From assembly GCA_028289465.1 (NCBI GenBank), contig JANQPM010000046.1:1-35674 (forward strand): DNA of 35,674 nucleotides, in the 5' to 3' direction. A model generated the notes under the pieces. It was not told the origin of the DNA and ran no database searches. It saw nothing but the letters and a program-made list of their open reading frames with translations. Numbering within the stretch: position 1 is the first letter of the stretch; every line of letters starts with the position of its first letter. The DNA is from Lysobacterales bacterium (GTDB lineage: Bacteria > Pseudomonadota > Gammaproteobacteria > Xanthomonadales > SZUA-36). Below are positions 1-10,348 of this stretch, one piece after another. The position numbers and the translations under genes were made by a program.

Positions 1-308
1 ATATCGATATCGTCCAGTACCGCCTCGTCCGACATGCGCCCCCAGCCCAGCGCCAGGTCCACCGGAGACAGCTCGGACTGGCGTCCCAGATGGTAGTTCT
101 CCTTGGACAAGACCTTGGCCCTGACGCGAAAATCAGCCAGGGTCGTGACGGTGTAGTCGCCTTTCTGGAAAAACCGCTGCCGTTCCACACGCCGTTGAAC
201 CGGCGCATCGGGTGCTTTGACGCCGGGCCCCAGCGTGACGGTTCGATTTTCCGCGTATAGATACCAGACAACCGCGATCAGCAGGCCGGCAAGCAGTAGC
301 TTTTTCAT
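1..308 (-). CDS. Conserved hypothetical membrane-anchored protein (3' end outside window)
   Basis: The reading frame starts at ATG (306-308) and stays open to the window edge, so only the first 102 residues are visible. The N-terminus (MKKLLLAGLLIAVVWYLYA) is one hydrophobic segment after two lysines, which suggests an uncleaved signal anchor with the rest in the periplasm. Residues about 80-100 (LSPVDLALGWGRMSDEAVLD) resemble a conserved stretch that I recall from small uncharacterised proteobacterial proteins, but I cannot assign a function. It lies 54 bp downstream of purA on the same strand, so read-through from purA is possible. The ribosome-binding site is weak. Confidence 0.7.
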   Translation of the reverse strand, partial: MKKLLLAGLLIAVVWYLYAENRTVTLGPGVKAPDAPVQRRVERQRFFQKGDYTVTTLADFRVRAKVLSKENYHLGRQSELSPVDLALGWGRMSDEAVLDDID

Positions 309-341
309 TTCAGCGGACCGTTCTGATCGCGGGTCATGTTC

Positions 342-1667
<1,326 letters not shown>

Positions 1668-1670
1668 TTA

Positions 1671-1856
1671 CTACGTTGCAAACTTCAGAATTATCGCACC
1701 GATGAGCATACTGACAACACCCACCCAGCGGATATTCCGGTCATTCAGCTTGGTGACCTCGCGCATGGTCTTGCGCCAAGCCTTCGGGCTGATGCTCGGC
1801 ACCAGCCCTTCCAGAATCAGCAACAGCGCGAAAGCCGTTAGCAGGTCGGCAGCCAC
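1671..1856 (-). CDS. DUF2065 (YjeT-like) small inner-membrane protein
   Basis: A 61-residue protein with two hydrophobic segments: about residues 3-20 (LLTAFALLLILEGLVPSI) and about 42-60 (IRWVGVVSMLIGAIILKF). Between them lies a short basic stretch, a helical-hairpin topology. Sequence and position between hflC and purA match the DUF2065/YjeT family, whose role is unknown. The only suitable start is GTG (1854-1856), 13 bp after the hflC stop, with a poor Shine-Dalgarno sequence, so its translation may depend on hflC. No ATG in the frame would keep the first membrane segment. Confidence 0.85.
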   Translation of the reverse strand: MAADLLTAFALLLILEGLVPSISPKAWRKTMREVTKLNDRNIRWVGVVSMLIGAIILKFAT

Positions 1857-1869
1857 TGCTGACGATCAC

Positions 1870-2748
1870 TTACGGCTGCGCCTGACCGGTTCCCTGGTCG
1901 GCTTTGAAGTAGTCAAAGAACTCCGACCCCGGGTCCAGCACCAGAATGTCCTGGTCGTTGCTGAATGATTTTTCATAGGCCTGAAGGCTACGGTAGAACG
2001 CATAGAATTCGGCATCCTGCTCGTACGCCTGTGCATAGATGTCAGCGGATTCGGCATCGCCTTCGCCACGTACCTTTTCTGAATCGCGGCGCGCATTGGC
2101 CAGAATGATCTGGCGCTCACGGTCGGCGCTGGCCTCGATCTTTTCCTTTTCTTCCTGGCCCTGCGACCGGTGCTTGTTCGCCTCTTCCTTGCGCTCGGTT
2201 TCCATCCGTTCGAAAACGGAGCTGGTTACCGCATCGGTCAGTTCGATCCGCTTGATGCGCACATCGACGATATCCATGCCCAGTTCGGCGACTTCGGTAT
2301 CCGCCTTGTTGGTCAGCCGTTCCATAATCTCGGCGCGTTCTTCGGATACCACCTGCTGCAGCGTCTTGGACGAGAACTCGGCGCGTAGCTGGTCTCGAAG
2401 AATCTGCGCCAGACGGCTGCGGGCAAACGTCTCGTCGCCGCGTGTGGTCAGATAGAAATCGGTCACGTCGGTGATCCGCCACTTCACGAAATAATCGACA
2501 TCGACGTATTTCTGTTCGGAGGTGTTCATCTGCTCCGGGGGCATATCCAGGGTCAGAATACGATTGTCGAACTTGCGCACATTGTTGATGAACGGCCATT
2601 TGATATGCAGGCCGGGCTGGTAGTCCGTTTTAACGATCTTGCCGAGTTGGAAACGGACCGCATATTCGGTTTCCTTAACCTGGAACAGGCCCATGGTCAC
2701 GATCACCGCGGCGGCAATGCCGAGAATCAGTAATAGGGTACGTTTCAT
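1870..2748 (-). CDS. hflC: HflC, SPFH/prohibitin-family regulator of FtsH
   Basis: HflC and HflK form a large membrane complex around the FtsH protease and modulate its degradation of membrane proteins (known for the E. coli proteins). This 292-residue protein has an N-terminal membrane anchor (about residues 4-21), then an SPFH/band 7 domain (about 20-190), then a charged, Glu/Lys/Arg-rich coiled-coil stretch (about 190-240). The start ATG (2746-2748) overlaps the hflK stop by 4 bp (ATGA), as expected for two subunits made in equal amounts. Confidence 0.97.
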   Translation of the reverse strand: MKRTLLLILGIAAAVIVTMGLFQVKETEYAVRFQLGKIVKTDYQPGLHIKWPFINNVRKFDNRILTLDMPPEQMNTSEQKYVDVDYFVKWRITDVTDFYLTTRGDETFARSRLAQILRDQLRAEFSSKTLQQVVSEERAEIMERLTNKADTEVAELGMDIVDVRIKRIELTDAVTSSVFERMETERKEEANKHRSQGQEEKEKIEASADRERQIILANARRDSEKVRGEGDAESADIYAQAYEQDAEFYAFYRSLQAYEKSFSNDQDILVLDPGSEFFDYFKADQGTGQAQP

Positions 2749-3869
2749 GGTCTGCCCTCCCGGCCGCTGCGGGTCGTGTCCCTGCCCCTGCGGCTGTTAC
2801 TGTCTCCGCCGGACTGGCTGCCGGCACCGGCGATACTGGATGTCACCGGCGGCACCATGCGCGCCGGATTCGAATTGGCGATGCGGTCCAGCGGCAGATA
2901 CAGCATGTTGTTACCCTGCACATCCATCAGCACCTTGGACGAGTTCGACAGCACGTTCTCCATCGTCTGAAGATACAGGCGCTGGCGGGTAACCTCCGGC
3001 GCTTTCTGATATTCACTGAGCAGCAGGCTGAAACGCTGTGCCTCACCGTCGGCCACCGCTATGCGCTCGGCCTTGTAGGCTTCCGCTTCCTGCACGATTC
3101 TGGCCGCCAGACCGCGGGCTTCAGGAATGATCTTGTTGCTGTATGCCTGCGCCTCATTGACGAAACGCTGCTCGTCTTCCCGTGCCTTCACCACATCGTC
3201 GAATGCGTCTTTGACCTGCTGGGGCGGCTTGACGTCCTGCAGGTTGAACTGGCTCACTGCCAAACCGGTTTCATAGCGGTCGAGAATCGCCTGGACCAGT
3301 TCTTCGGACTCGGTCGCAACCTGCCCGCGCCCGGTTTCCAGGATAAAGTCCATCAGGTTGGTGCCCATCACCTCGCGCATCGCGCTTTCCGCCGCCTCTG
3401 CCAGCGTGAGTTCGGGATCGCGCACGTTAAACAGGAAACTGACGGGATCCTGTACCCGGTATTGAACGGCATAGTTCACGTCGATCAGGTTTTCGTCTTC
3501 GGTCAGCATGCGGCCGCGATTCTCGCGCGACAGTATCTGGCTGACATTGACCTTTTGCAGGCTTTCGATCGGCCGCGGAAAAGTGAACTGCAAACCCGGT
3601 TCGACGGTGCGCACATGCTTGCCGAAGCGCAGGACGACACCGCGCTCGGACTGGTCGAGCACATGCGGTGAGTCGAACGCGGTCCACAATATCGCGCCCA
3701 GTACGATCAGCATCACTATCGGCGGGCCGCCGGACTCGCCGCCCCTGCCGCCAAACAGACGGCGAAAGCGGTTGCTGACCGAACGGAATACATCGTCTAA
3801 ATCCGGCGGCTGGTCGCCGCCCGATTGCCAAGGATCTTTCTTGCCGCTACCGGGCTCTTTCCAGGGCAT
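2745..3869 (-). CDS. hflK: HflK, SPFH-family partner of HflC
   Basis: A 374-residue protein with a Gly/Pro-rich cytoplasmic N-terminus (WKEPGSGKKDPW) typical of HflK. A single membrane segment follows (about residues 51-66, PPIVMLIVLGAILWTAF), then an SPFH domain with the motif DQSERGVVLRFGK (about 72-84), then a helical region. The C-terminus is Ser/Arg/Gly-rich and probably disordered. ATG at 3867-3869 is preceded by a strong AGGAG seven bases upstream. The 113-bp gap after hflX leaves room for a separate promoter, but I see no convincing -10/-35 pair. Confidence 0.97.
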   Translation of the reverse strand: MPWKEPGSGKKDPWQSGGDQPPDLDDVFRSVSNRFRRLFGGRGGESGGPPIVMLIVLGAILWTAFDSPHVLDQSERGVVLRFGKHVRTVEPGLQFTFPRPIESLQKVNVSQILSRENRGRMLTEDENLIDVNYAVQYRVQDPVSFLFNVRDPELTLAEAAESAMREVMGTNLMDFILETGRGQVATESEELVQAILDRYETGLAVSQFNLQDVKPPQQVKDAFDDVVKAREDEQRFVNEAQAYSNKIIPEARGLAARIVQEAEAYKAERIAVADGEAQRFSLLLSEYQKAPEVTRQRLYLQTMENVLSNSSKVLMDVQGNNMLYLPLDRIANSNPARMVPPVTSSIAGAGSQSGGDSNSRRGRDTTRSGREGRP

Positions 3870-3982
3870 TGAAATTCTCCTGCCTCGTGGCGTTGGTTAA
3901 GCTCAGGTTCTGAGAAACTGACTGGGGTCTGACCGGCGGATTTACAAGCAGTAACGGATCAATTGCCGGAGAGAGGTGTATT

Positions 3983-5338
3983 TTAGGGTCCAGCGGAATG
4001 CTCGGCAAGCAACTGCTGGCGCGCTGTCCTGCCGGCGGCCCCGGCCAGCCGCCCCAGCCGGCGGGCCTGGTCCCGGCTCAGGTTGACTTTGATCGCCCAG
4101 CGGCCGTCGTCGTCGACCTCCTCCTGCTCTACCGCACCCCAGGCAAAGAGCTGGGCCCGCAGCTTGGCCGCCTCGCCGGGCACCGATATCCAGCGTTTGA
4201 GCCGCTGGCCGGCGAATTGCTCGTCCAGCACCTGTAACAGCAGATCCATGCCCTCGCCGGTCAGCGCGGACAGGCAGACTGCACTCGCGGCACCGTTCTC
4301 CGCCCGGCGGATTTCGGGCAAATGTCCGTTTTTGTCGATCCCGCCGTCGTCGATTCCGCATTTGTCGATTTTGTTATAGACGCGCAGCGTTGGCACCGAT
4401 CCGGCGCCGATGGTCTCCAGCACCTGCAGTACATCCTGCTCTCGCTGCGCATGGTGCGGATCGGCGGTATCGATCACGTGCAGCAGCAGGTCCGCTTCGC
4501 GCGTTTCCTGCAGCGTCGACCGGAATGCGGCAATCAGGTCATGCGGCAAATCGCTGACGAAGCCCACCGTATCGGCCAGCAACAGCGGACCGCAGCCCGG
4601 ACCGTCCAGCCGGCGCACGGTCGGATCCAGGGTCGCAAACAACTGGTCCTTCGCAACCACATCGGAAGTTGTCAGGCGGTTAAACAGGGTCGACTTGCCG
4701 GCATTGGTATAGCCGACCAGCGCGATCAGCGGGTGGCTCGAACGCACGCGGGAGCGCCGGCTCTGGTCGCGCTGCCGTTCCACTTTTTCCAGCCGCTGCC
4801 TGAGCTGCCGAATACGCTTCCCGAGCAGGCGCCGGTCGGTTTCCAACTGGGTTTCGCCGGGACCGCGCAGGCCGATACCGCCCTTCTGGCGCTCCAAATG
4901 GGTCCAGCCGCGTACCAGGCGGGTGGCCAGATGGCGCAATTGGGCCAGTTCCACCTGCAACTTGCCTTCAAAGGTTCTGGCGCGCTGGGCGAAGATATCC
5001 AGAATCAGCGCGGTTCGGTCGTGCACGCGGCAGCGGCACAGTTTCTCAAGATTGCGTTCCTGTACCGCGGACAGTGTATGGCTGACCAAGACCAGGTCGG
5101 CCCGGTGCTCGGCAACCGCCGCGGCGACCTGTTCGGCTTTGCCGGAGCCGACGAAGTATTTCGCATCCGGACGCTGCCGCGGCGCTTCGACGACGGCAAC
5201 GATCTCGGCACCGGCCGAACGCACCAGTTCGGTGAATTCCTGCAGCGCTTCTTCGCCGGTTCGGCAGTGATTATTCGGACCCCTTAAGACTGGATGTAAG
5301 ACAACGGCCCGTTGCCCACGCTCATAGCGGTCTATCAA
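3983..5338 (-). CDS. hflX: HflX, ribosome-splitting GTPase
   Basis: HflX is a GTPase that binds the 50S subunit and splits stalled ribosomes (E. coli knowledge). The 451-residue protein has the N-terminal HflX domain (about 20-130), a coiled linker with the conserved GGIGLRGPGETQLE segment, and a G domain with G1 GYTNAGKST, G3 DTVGF and G4 NKID. The start is a TTG (5336-5338). It gives the family's usual N-terminus (IDRYERGQRAVV) and has an AGGGG six bases upstream. No in-frame ATG lies nearby. It begins 9 bp after the hfq stop, in the standard hfq-hflX-hflK-hflC order. Confidence 0.96.
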   Translation of the reverse strand: MIDRYERGQRAVVLHPVLRGPNNHCRTGEEALQEFTELVRSAGAEIVAVVEAPRQRPDAKYFVGSGKAEQVAAAVAEHRADLVLVSHTLSAVQERNLEKLCRCRVHDRTALILDIFAQRARTFEGKLQVELAQLRHLATRLVRGWTHLERQKGGIGLRGPGETQLETDRRLLGKRIRQLRQRLEKVERQRDQSRRSRVRSSHPLIALVGYTNAGKSTLFNRLTTSDVVAKDQLFATLDPTVRRLDGPGCGPLLLADTVGFVSDLPHDLIAAFRSTLQETREADLLLHVIDTADPHHAQREQDVLQVLETIGAGSVPTLRVYNKIDKCGIDDGGIDKNGHLPEIRRAENGAASAVCLSALTGEGMDLLLQVLDEQFAGQRLKRWISVPGEAAKLRAQLFAWGAVEQEEVDDDGRWAIKVNLSRDQARRLGRLAGAAGRTARQQLLAEHSAGP

Positions 5339-5347
5339 ATAATGCCC

Positions 5348-5578
5348 CTATTCGTTTCCGTTGTTATACACCCGCACATTCCGGGCAGGAACCACGGTGG
5401 AGATGGCGTGTTTATAGATCATCTGGCTCACTGAGTTTTTCAGCAGCACCACAAATTGATCGAAAGACTCAATCTGACCTTGCAGTTTTATGCCATTGAC
5501 CAGGTAAATGGACACCGGTACCCGTTCACGACGTAACTCGTTCAGATACGGCTCCTGCAAAGACTGTCCTTTGGACAT
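5348..5578 (-). CDS. hfq: RNA chaperone Hfq
   Basis: Hfq forms a hexameric ring that pairs small RNAs with mRNAs. At 76 residues this is a compact version. It has the Sm1 motif ([27 protein letters not shown], about residues 20-46) and the Sm2 motif with YKHAIST (55-61). The long acidic C-terminal tail of the E. coli protein is missing; only about ten residues follow the Sm core. The start ATG is preceded by an AAGGAGA box six bases upstream. It lies between miaA and hflX, its normal place. In E. coli it also has promoters inside miaA; I could not identify one here. Confidence 0.98.
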   Translation of the reverse strand: MSKGQSLQEPYLNELRRERVPVSIYLVNGIKLQGQIESFDQFVVLLKNSVSQMIYKHAISTVVPARNVRVYNNGNE

Positions 5579-5632
5579 TGTCCTTCTCCTTATTGTTTAT
5601 CGTATTTTTCCTCTGAGAACGATGTAGTGACA

Positions 5633-6571
5633 CTAAGTCGCTAATTCAAGGAAGTCCTCTACCTCATTGAAAATACGGCAATAAACGTCCTCAGTTTCCA
5701 AATCATACCACAGGGTTCCGGGTTCTGCCCGCAACCAGGTGAGCTGCCGTTTGGCCAGTTGTCGCGTCGCCGCAACCGTCTGGCGCCGAAACGCTTCCCG
5801 GTCGGTCTCGCCGTCGATATAGGCCCAACCCTGACGGTAGCCGACACTGCGCATCGACGGCAGATCCGGTGACAAATCAGACCGCTCATGGAGACGCCGC
5901 ATTTCGTCTTCAAAGCCACCGGCCAGCATCGACTCGAAACGCCCGGCAATGCGTTCGTGCAAACTCGCGCGCCGGGCCGGGCACAGCACCAGTTTCAGCC
6001 ACCGGAACGATGCCGGTGATGCGGCCCCGGCCTGCCACTGGCTGATCGGCCGGCCGGTGGTCTGCAGCACTTCCAGTGCCCGCTGGATACGCTGCGCGTC
6101 ATTCGGGTGGATATTGGCCGCTGCCTGCGGGTCGTGCTGCTGCAGGCGGCGGTGCAGCGCGGGCCAGCCCTGCTCTTCGGCTTCGGCATTCAGGCGGGCG
6201 CGGACTGCCGGGTCGGCGGACGGCAGCGGGCTCAATCCGCCAAACAGAGCCTGGTAGTACAGCATCGTGCCACCGACCAGTAACGGTACTTTGCCGTTAT
6301 GTTGAATGTCTGCCATGGCATGCAGTGCATCCTGCCGGAATTCGGCAGCGGAATAGGCTTCGGCCGGGTCGCGAATGTCGATCAGCCGGTGCGGCGCGCG
6401 ACGCAGGGTCTCCGCATCCGGTTTTGCGCTGCCGATATCCATGCCGCGATAGACCTGTGCCGAGTCGACGCTGACGATCTCCACCGGCAGGGATTCGAGC
6501 AGCCGAATGGCGGCACCGGTCTTGCCCGACGCGGTCGGGCCCATGATGCAGATTGCGTCCGGTCGGCTCAT
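5633..6571 (-). CDS. miaA: tRNA dimethylallyltransferase MiaA
   Basis: MiaA transfers the dimethylallyl group to the N6 of A37 in tRNAs that read UNN codons, the first step to ms2i6A. The 312-residue protein begins with the P-loop [10 protein letters not shown] (about residues 11-20), then [16 protein letters not shown] (about 36-51), the family's tRNA- and substrate-binding motif. A conserved Q-R stretch ([12 protein letters not shown]) is in the middle. The start ATG overlaps the stop of the upstream glycosylase gene by 4 bp. hfq follows after a 54-bp gap. Confidence 0.97.
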   Translation of the reverse strand: MSRPDAICIMGPTASGKTGAAIRLLESLPVEIVSVDSAQVYRGMDIGSAKPDAETLRRAPHRLIDIRDPAEAYSAAEFRQDALHAMADIQHNGKVPLLVGGTMLYYQALFGGLSPLPSADPAVRARLNAEAEEQGWPALHRRLQQHDPQAAANIHPNDAQRIQRALEVLQTTGRPISQWQAGAASPASFRWLKLVLCPARRASLHERIAGRFESMLAGGFEDEMRRLHERSDLSPDLPSMRSVGYRQGWAYIDGETDREAFRRQTVAATRQLAKRQLTWLRAEPGTLWYDLETEDVYCRIFNEVEDFLELAT

Positions 6572-7095
6572 GCCCGCAAGGCCTCGGCCACAGCGTGCCA
6601 GGCTTCTTGTTTCCGGGCCAGGCTCAATGCCGCCATCGCCGGGCTGGTGGATGGCAGGCGCCGGTAGCGCAGGTCAGATCGGGACGGAATCCGGCCGCGT
6701 TTGACACCGCGAAAATACAGTTCCTCGGATTTCGCACCATTGAAGAAGACCGAATGGATACCGGGGCTGCGTGCATAGAGTGCTGCGAAATCGTGATACT
6801 CGATGGAATCGGTGCGAATCGCGCTGTCCAGACTGCCGCGGCGCCGGCAGCGATCCAGCACATCCCACAACGCGATGCCATGGCGCGACAGATGCGCCAT
6901 TCGGTCCGTATACGAAGCCTGTGAATCGAAACCCAGCATTCCGGCCATGATGGGCCAGAACGCGTTGCGCGGATGAGCGTAGTATTGCTGTGCCTGCAGG
7001 GACGCGGCACCGGGCATCGAACCCAGCACCAGCACGCGGGCATCGGCATTGCACAGCGGTTCGAAAGCCGACAGGCTTACTGCTGCTGCCGCCAT
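6568..7095 (-). CDS. DNA-deoxyinosine (hypoxanthine) glycosylase-like protein, UDG superfamily family 6
   Basis: A 175-residue protein of the uracil-DNA-glycosylase fold. Residues 24-28 (LGSMPG region) and 38-47 ([10 protein letters not shown]) match motif 1 of the hypoxanthine-DNA glycosylase (HDG) group, which removes deaminated adenine (hypoxanthine) from [16 protein letters not shown] (about 126-138) is the central strand motif. LPSTSPA (147-153) is the C-terminal DNA-intercalation motif. Its ATG directly abuts the mutL stop, and its own stop overlaps miaA by 4 bp, so it is translated within the mutL-miaA operon. E. coli has no gene here. Substrate range (inosine, uracil or both) is inferred from the family and not shown by the sequence. 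Confidence 0.85.
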   Translation of the reverse strand: MAAAAVSLSAFEPLCNADARVLVLGSMPGAASLQAQQYYAHPRNAFWPIMAGMLGFDSQASYTDRMAHLSRHGIALWDVLDRCRRRGSLDSAIRTDSIEYHDFAALYARSPGIHSVFFNGAKSEELYFRGVKRGRIPSRSDLRYRRLPSTSPAMAALSLARKQEAWHAVAEALRA

Positions 7096-8871
7096 TTACC
7101 GGCCACGCAAAAAGAGCTGATCCAACTGCGTCATATTCAACTGCACCCAGGTCGGCCGGCCGTGGTTGCATTGATCGGCCCGTTCGGTCGCTTCCATCTG
7201 CCGCAGCAATGCATTCATTTCAGCCACCGTTAACTGCCGGTTCGCGCGCACCGAGCCGTGGCAGGCCATGGTGGAAAGCACTTCGTTGACTTCGGCCTGC
7301 AGGCGGTCGCTGGAGCCCAGCGTGACCAGATCGGCCAGCACGTCCCGCACCAGTGCTTCGATATCGCCGCCGCTGAGCAGGCTCGGCACCCGCCGGACCA
7401 GAACGGACTCCGGTCCGGCGACCTGCAGTTCGATACCCAGCTTTTGAAATCCGCTGCCGTGCTCTTCAACCTGGGCAACTTCTTTTTCGCTCAAAGCAAT
7501 CGCATGCGGCACCAGCAGCATCTGGCTGTTGATACCGTTCTCCTGGTACGCGTTTTTCAACCCTTCATAGGTAATGCGTTCGTGCGCCGCGTGCATGTCC
7601 ACCAGTATCAGGCCGTCGCTGTTCTGCGCCAGCACGTAGACGCCGTGCAATTGCGCGAGCGCATAGCCGAGTGGCGGCACCACCCGGTCGGACGGTGCTG
7701 CACCCGCTGAATCGGCCGTACTCGTCAGCTCGGCATAACGCGCGACCTGCTCGGCCACCGCCAGCGGCATTCCGGTCTGCCGTGCGATGCCGGCCGGCCG
7801 ATAAGCACCGCCGGACGATGGCAGAACAGCCGGCCCGGCAGCCGCCGCGGACGACTCCACCACGACCCCGCCGGGTTTGGTATCGGCCAGAAAACGATGC
7901 AGCCGGGAGAATAGAAAATCGTGCACCTGGCGGCCGTTGCGAAACCGCACCTCGTGTTTCTGCGGATGCACGTTAACGTCCACCAGGGCCGGGGCCAGTT
8001 CCAGATATAGCACAAAGGCCGGGTGACGGCCGTGAAACAGCACGTCCTGATATGCCCGGCGCACCGCGTGTGCGATCAGCCGGTCGCGCACCATGCGCCC
8101 GTTGACGAAAAAAAACTGCTGGTCGTTCTGGCTGCGGGAAAAGGTCGGTCGGGCAACCCAGCCATGCAAACGCAGTCCCTGCGCGTCAGTATCGATGTGC
8201 AGTGCGTGTTCGATAAATGCCTGTCCGCAGAGCAGGCTGATCCGCCGGTCGCGTTCCGCGTCGCCAGCCGCGGCGTCCAGCCGTTGCTGCGTACGGCCGC
8301 CATGCGACCATTCGAAAGCGCAATCGAAGCGGGTCAGCGCCAGGCGTTTCAGCAGATCGGTAACGTGGTTCAGCTCGGTCCGGTCGGTGCGCAGGAATTT
8401 CCGCCGTGCCGGCGTGTTGTAGAACAGATCGCGCACGGTGACCTGGGTGCCGGCGCTGATCGCCGCCGGTTCGGCTTCGCCAAAAGTTCCGCCGTCGACA
8501 TCGAGTTTCCAGCCATGGGCGGCATCGGCGGTCCGCGATGCCAGGGTCAGGCGGGATACCGATGCGATACTGGGCAGCGCTTCTCCGCGAAAACCCAGCG
8601 ATTCCAGCGCTTCAAGATCATCCAGTGTGGATATCTTGCTGGTCGCATGACGCGACAGTGCAAGCCACAGTTCCGCCTTGCCGATGCCGCTGCCATTGTC
8701 GCTGACCCGAATCAGCCGCTTGCCGCCGGACTCCAGCTCAACCCGAATACGATCCGATCCGGCATCGAGTGCGTTTTCCACCAATTCCTTAACTACCGAC
8801 GCCGGTCTTTCGACCACTTCGCCAGCGGCAATTTGGTTGATTAGATGATCCGGGAGTTGCTGAATCGCCAT
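7096..8871 (-). CDS. mutL: DNA mismatch repair protein MutL, endonuclease type
   Basis: MutL links MutS mismatch recognition to strand incision. The 591-residue protein has the N-terminal GHKL ATPase: E32-N33 in VENALDAG, DNGSGI (58-63) and GFRGEALPSI (93-102). A variable Ala/Pro linker follows (about 340-400), then the dimerisation domain. The C-terminal domain has D425-M-H-A-A-H-E431-RITY-E436, matching the endonuclease pattern DxHAxxExxxxE. The supporting metal-binding ACHGS and QCNHGRPT motifs lie near the C-terminus. E. coli MutL lacks these because it relies on MutH. The start is ATG at 8869-8871, 62 bp after amiB. Confidence 0.97.
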   Translation of the reverse strand: MAIQQLPDHLINQIAAGEVVERPASVVKELVENALDAGSDRIRVELESGGKRLIRVSDNGSGIGKAELWLALSRHATSKISTLDDLEALESLGFRGEALPSIASVSRLTLASRTADAAHGWKLDVDGGTFGEAEPAAISAGTQVTVRDLFYNTPARRKFLRTDRTELNHVTDLLKRLALTRFDCAFEWSHGGRTQQRLDAAAGDAERDRRISLLCGQAFIEHALHIDTDAQGLRLHGWVARPTFSRSQNDQQFFFVNGRMVRDRLIAHAVRRAYQDVLFHGRHPAFVLYLELAPALVDVNVHPQKHEVRFRNGRQVHDFLFSRLHRFLADTKPGGVVVESSAAAAGPAVLPSSGGAYRPAGIARQTGMPLAVAEQVARYAELTSTADSAGAAPSDRVVPPLGYALAQLHGVYVLAQNSDGLILVDMHAAHERITYEGLKNAYQENGINSQMLLVPHAIALSEKEVAQVEEHGSGFQKLGIELQVAGPESVLVRRVPSLLSGGDIEALVRDVLADLVTLGSSDRLQAEVNEVLSTMACHGSVRANRQLTVAEMNALLRQMEATERADQCNHGRPTWVQLNMTQLDQLFLRGR

Positions 8872-8933
8872 GCGGCAATGGTAGCCGATTCCGCTCGGCG
8901 CGTCGCCACCAGCACCATCAATATTCGCCGGCG

Positions 8934-10235
8934 CTAGCCGGTCGGAATAACCAGCGATGCACCGACCAGGATACGGTCCCCTTTGAGCTTGTTGGCCTTG
9001 CGCAGTTCCGACACGCTGACCTGATAGCGCTGTGCGATACCGCCGAGGGTTTCGCCGCGGGCAACCACGTGCTTGGACGGTTGGCGGTGGGCTGCCATCC
9101 AGGTACCCGGAGGCGGCATCGACAGAAAGTGCTGGCGAATACCGCTGGCAATGGCCTCGGCCAGCTTGCGCTGATGCCGTTTGTCGTTCAGGCGCTTCTC
9201 TTCGGCCGGATTGGAGATAAATGCCGTCTCGACCAGCACCGACGGCACATCGGGCGATTTCAGAACCAGAAAGCCGGCGCTCTCCACCTGCCGCTTGTGC
9301 GTCTTGCCGACGTTTTTCAGCGCGTTGAGAATATGCGCAGCAACGTGGTTACTCGCTTCCTGGGTCGCATTCTGGGACAGGTCCAGCAGCACCGAAGCCA
9401 GCATATCGTCCTTGTCGTTCAGCGTGACGCCGCCGATCAGGTCGGACTGGTTTTCCTTGTCCGCCAGGCGCTTGGCCGCTTCACTGCTGGCACCGCGGCG
9501 CGACAGCACGAATACCGAACTGCCGGCGACGCGCCGATCGCGAAACGCATCGGCATGAATCGATACAAACAAATCGGCCCGCGCCTTGCGGGCCTTTTCG
9601 AACCGGTCGCGGTGCGCCATGTAGTAGTCGCCTTCCCGAATCAGCACCGCGCGCATACCCGGCTCGCCATCGATCACTTTTTTCAGTGCCTTGGCAATCG
9701 CCAGGGTGACATTCTTCTCGCGGGTCTTCTTAGCGCCGATCGCACCCGGATCGTCCCCGCCGTGACCCGCATCCACCGCAATCACCACATCGCGGTTCTT
9801 ATCCTGCTGGTAGTCCTTGACGGTTTTGATGGCGTCGGCCGAACGGCCGTCCCGCTTCGGGAACAGATCGACCACCAGCCGGTGGCCGTATTCGCCGGCC
9901 GGCGGCAGTAGGAAACTGCGCGCTTCAACCGCGGTTTTCAGATCCATCACGATGCGCAGATTCTTGCCGTCGCGAATGCCGTGGCGCACGCCGGTCAGCA
10001 TGCCGCCGGACTGGGGCTCGAACGCCAGCGCCGCATCGACGCTGGCGAGATCCAGGTCGACGACGACCCGCTGCGGCCCGGCCAACTGAAACAGGCGATA
10101 TTCCACGCTGCCGCTGAGATCGAGCACCGCCCGCGTCTTGTCCGGGCTGGCCCAGACACGCAGACCACGAACCTCCGTCGCCTGAACAACGGACGCGGTG
10201 AACAGCAGGCTGATGACGAGTAACAGGCGTAGCAT
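8934..10235 (-). CDS. amiB: N-acetylmuramoyl-L-alanine amidase (AmiB type, AMIN + Amidase_3 + LysM)
   Basis: The enzyme cuts the amide bond between MurNAc and the stem peptide, which splits septal peptidoglycan in the periplasm. With the chosen start (ATG 10233-10235) the protein has 433 residues and a clear signal peptide (LRLLLVISLLFTASVVQA, about 1-19). An upstream in-frame ATG at 10304 would put 23 charged residues before it. Domains: AMIN (about 22-128), Amidase_3 with zinc ligands H158 (DAGHGG), E173 and H227 (SIHADA) and catalytic E346 (VETAFIS), and a C-terminal LysM (about 389-431). The LysM and the place upstream of mutL fit AmiB better than AmiC. Confidence 0.94.
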   Translation of the reverse strand: MLRLLLVISLLFTASVVQATEVRGLRVWASPDKTRAVLDLSGSVEYRLFQLAGPQRVVVDLDLASVDAALAFEPQSGGMLTGVRHGIRDGKNLRIVMDLKTAVEARSFLLPPAGEYGHRLVVDLFPKRDGRSADAIKTVKDYQQDKNRDVVIAVDAGHGGDDPGAIGAKKTREKNVTLAIAKALKKVIDGEPGMRAVLIREGDYYMAHRDRFEKARKARADLFVSIHADAFRDRRVAGSSVFVLSRRGASSEAAKRLADKENQSDLIGGVTLNDKDDMLASVLLDLSQNATQEASNHVAAHILNALKNVGKTHKRQVESAGFLVLKSPDVPSVLVETAFISNPAEEKRLNDKRHQRKLAEAIASGIRQHFLSMPPPGTWMAAHRQPSKHVVARGETLGGIAQRYQVSVSELRKANKLKGDRILVGASLVIPTG

Positions 10236-10263
10236 CGGTTTTCTTATCGCTATACTGGCCCGA

Positions 10264-10292
10264 ATAATGCCTTTTATCCAAGCGTATTTCAA
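10264..10292 (-). promoter_or_regulatory. Possible sigma-70 promoter for amiB
   Basis: On the minus strand TTGAAA (10287-10292, five of six consensus bases) is followed after exactly 17 bp by CATTAT (10264-10269, four of six). It lies in the 113-bp AT-rich gap between tsaE and amiB and would start transcription about 20 bp before the chosen amiB ATG. A short 6-bp hairpin (CTAGAT/ATCTAG, 10314-10334) lies just upstream. Confidence 0.45.
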
Positions 10293-10348
10293 GTATTTTT
10301 CCATATAAATCGGCTAGATAAGCGATTAATCTAGAATCTATCTGGCGG

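Noticed and set aside
4322..5287. 321-codon plus-strand ORF antisense to hflX
   Set aside because: Shadow of hflX, which is complete with all its GTPase motifs.
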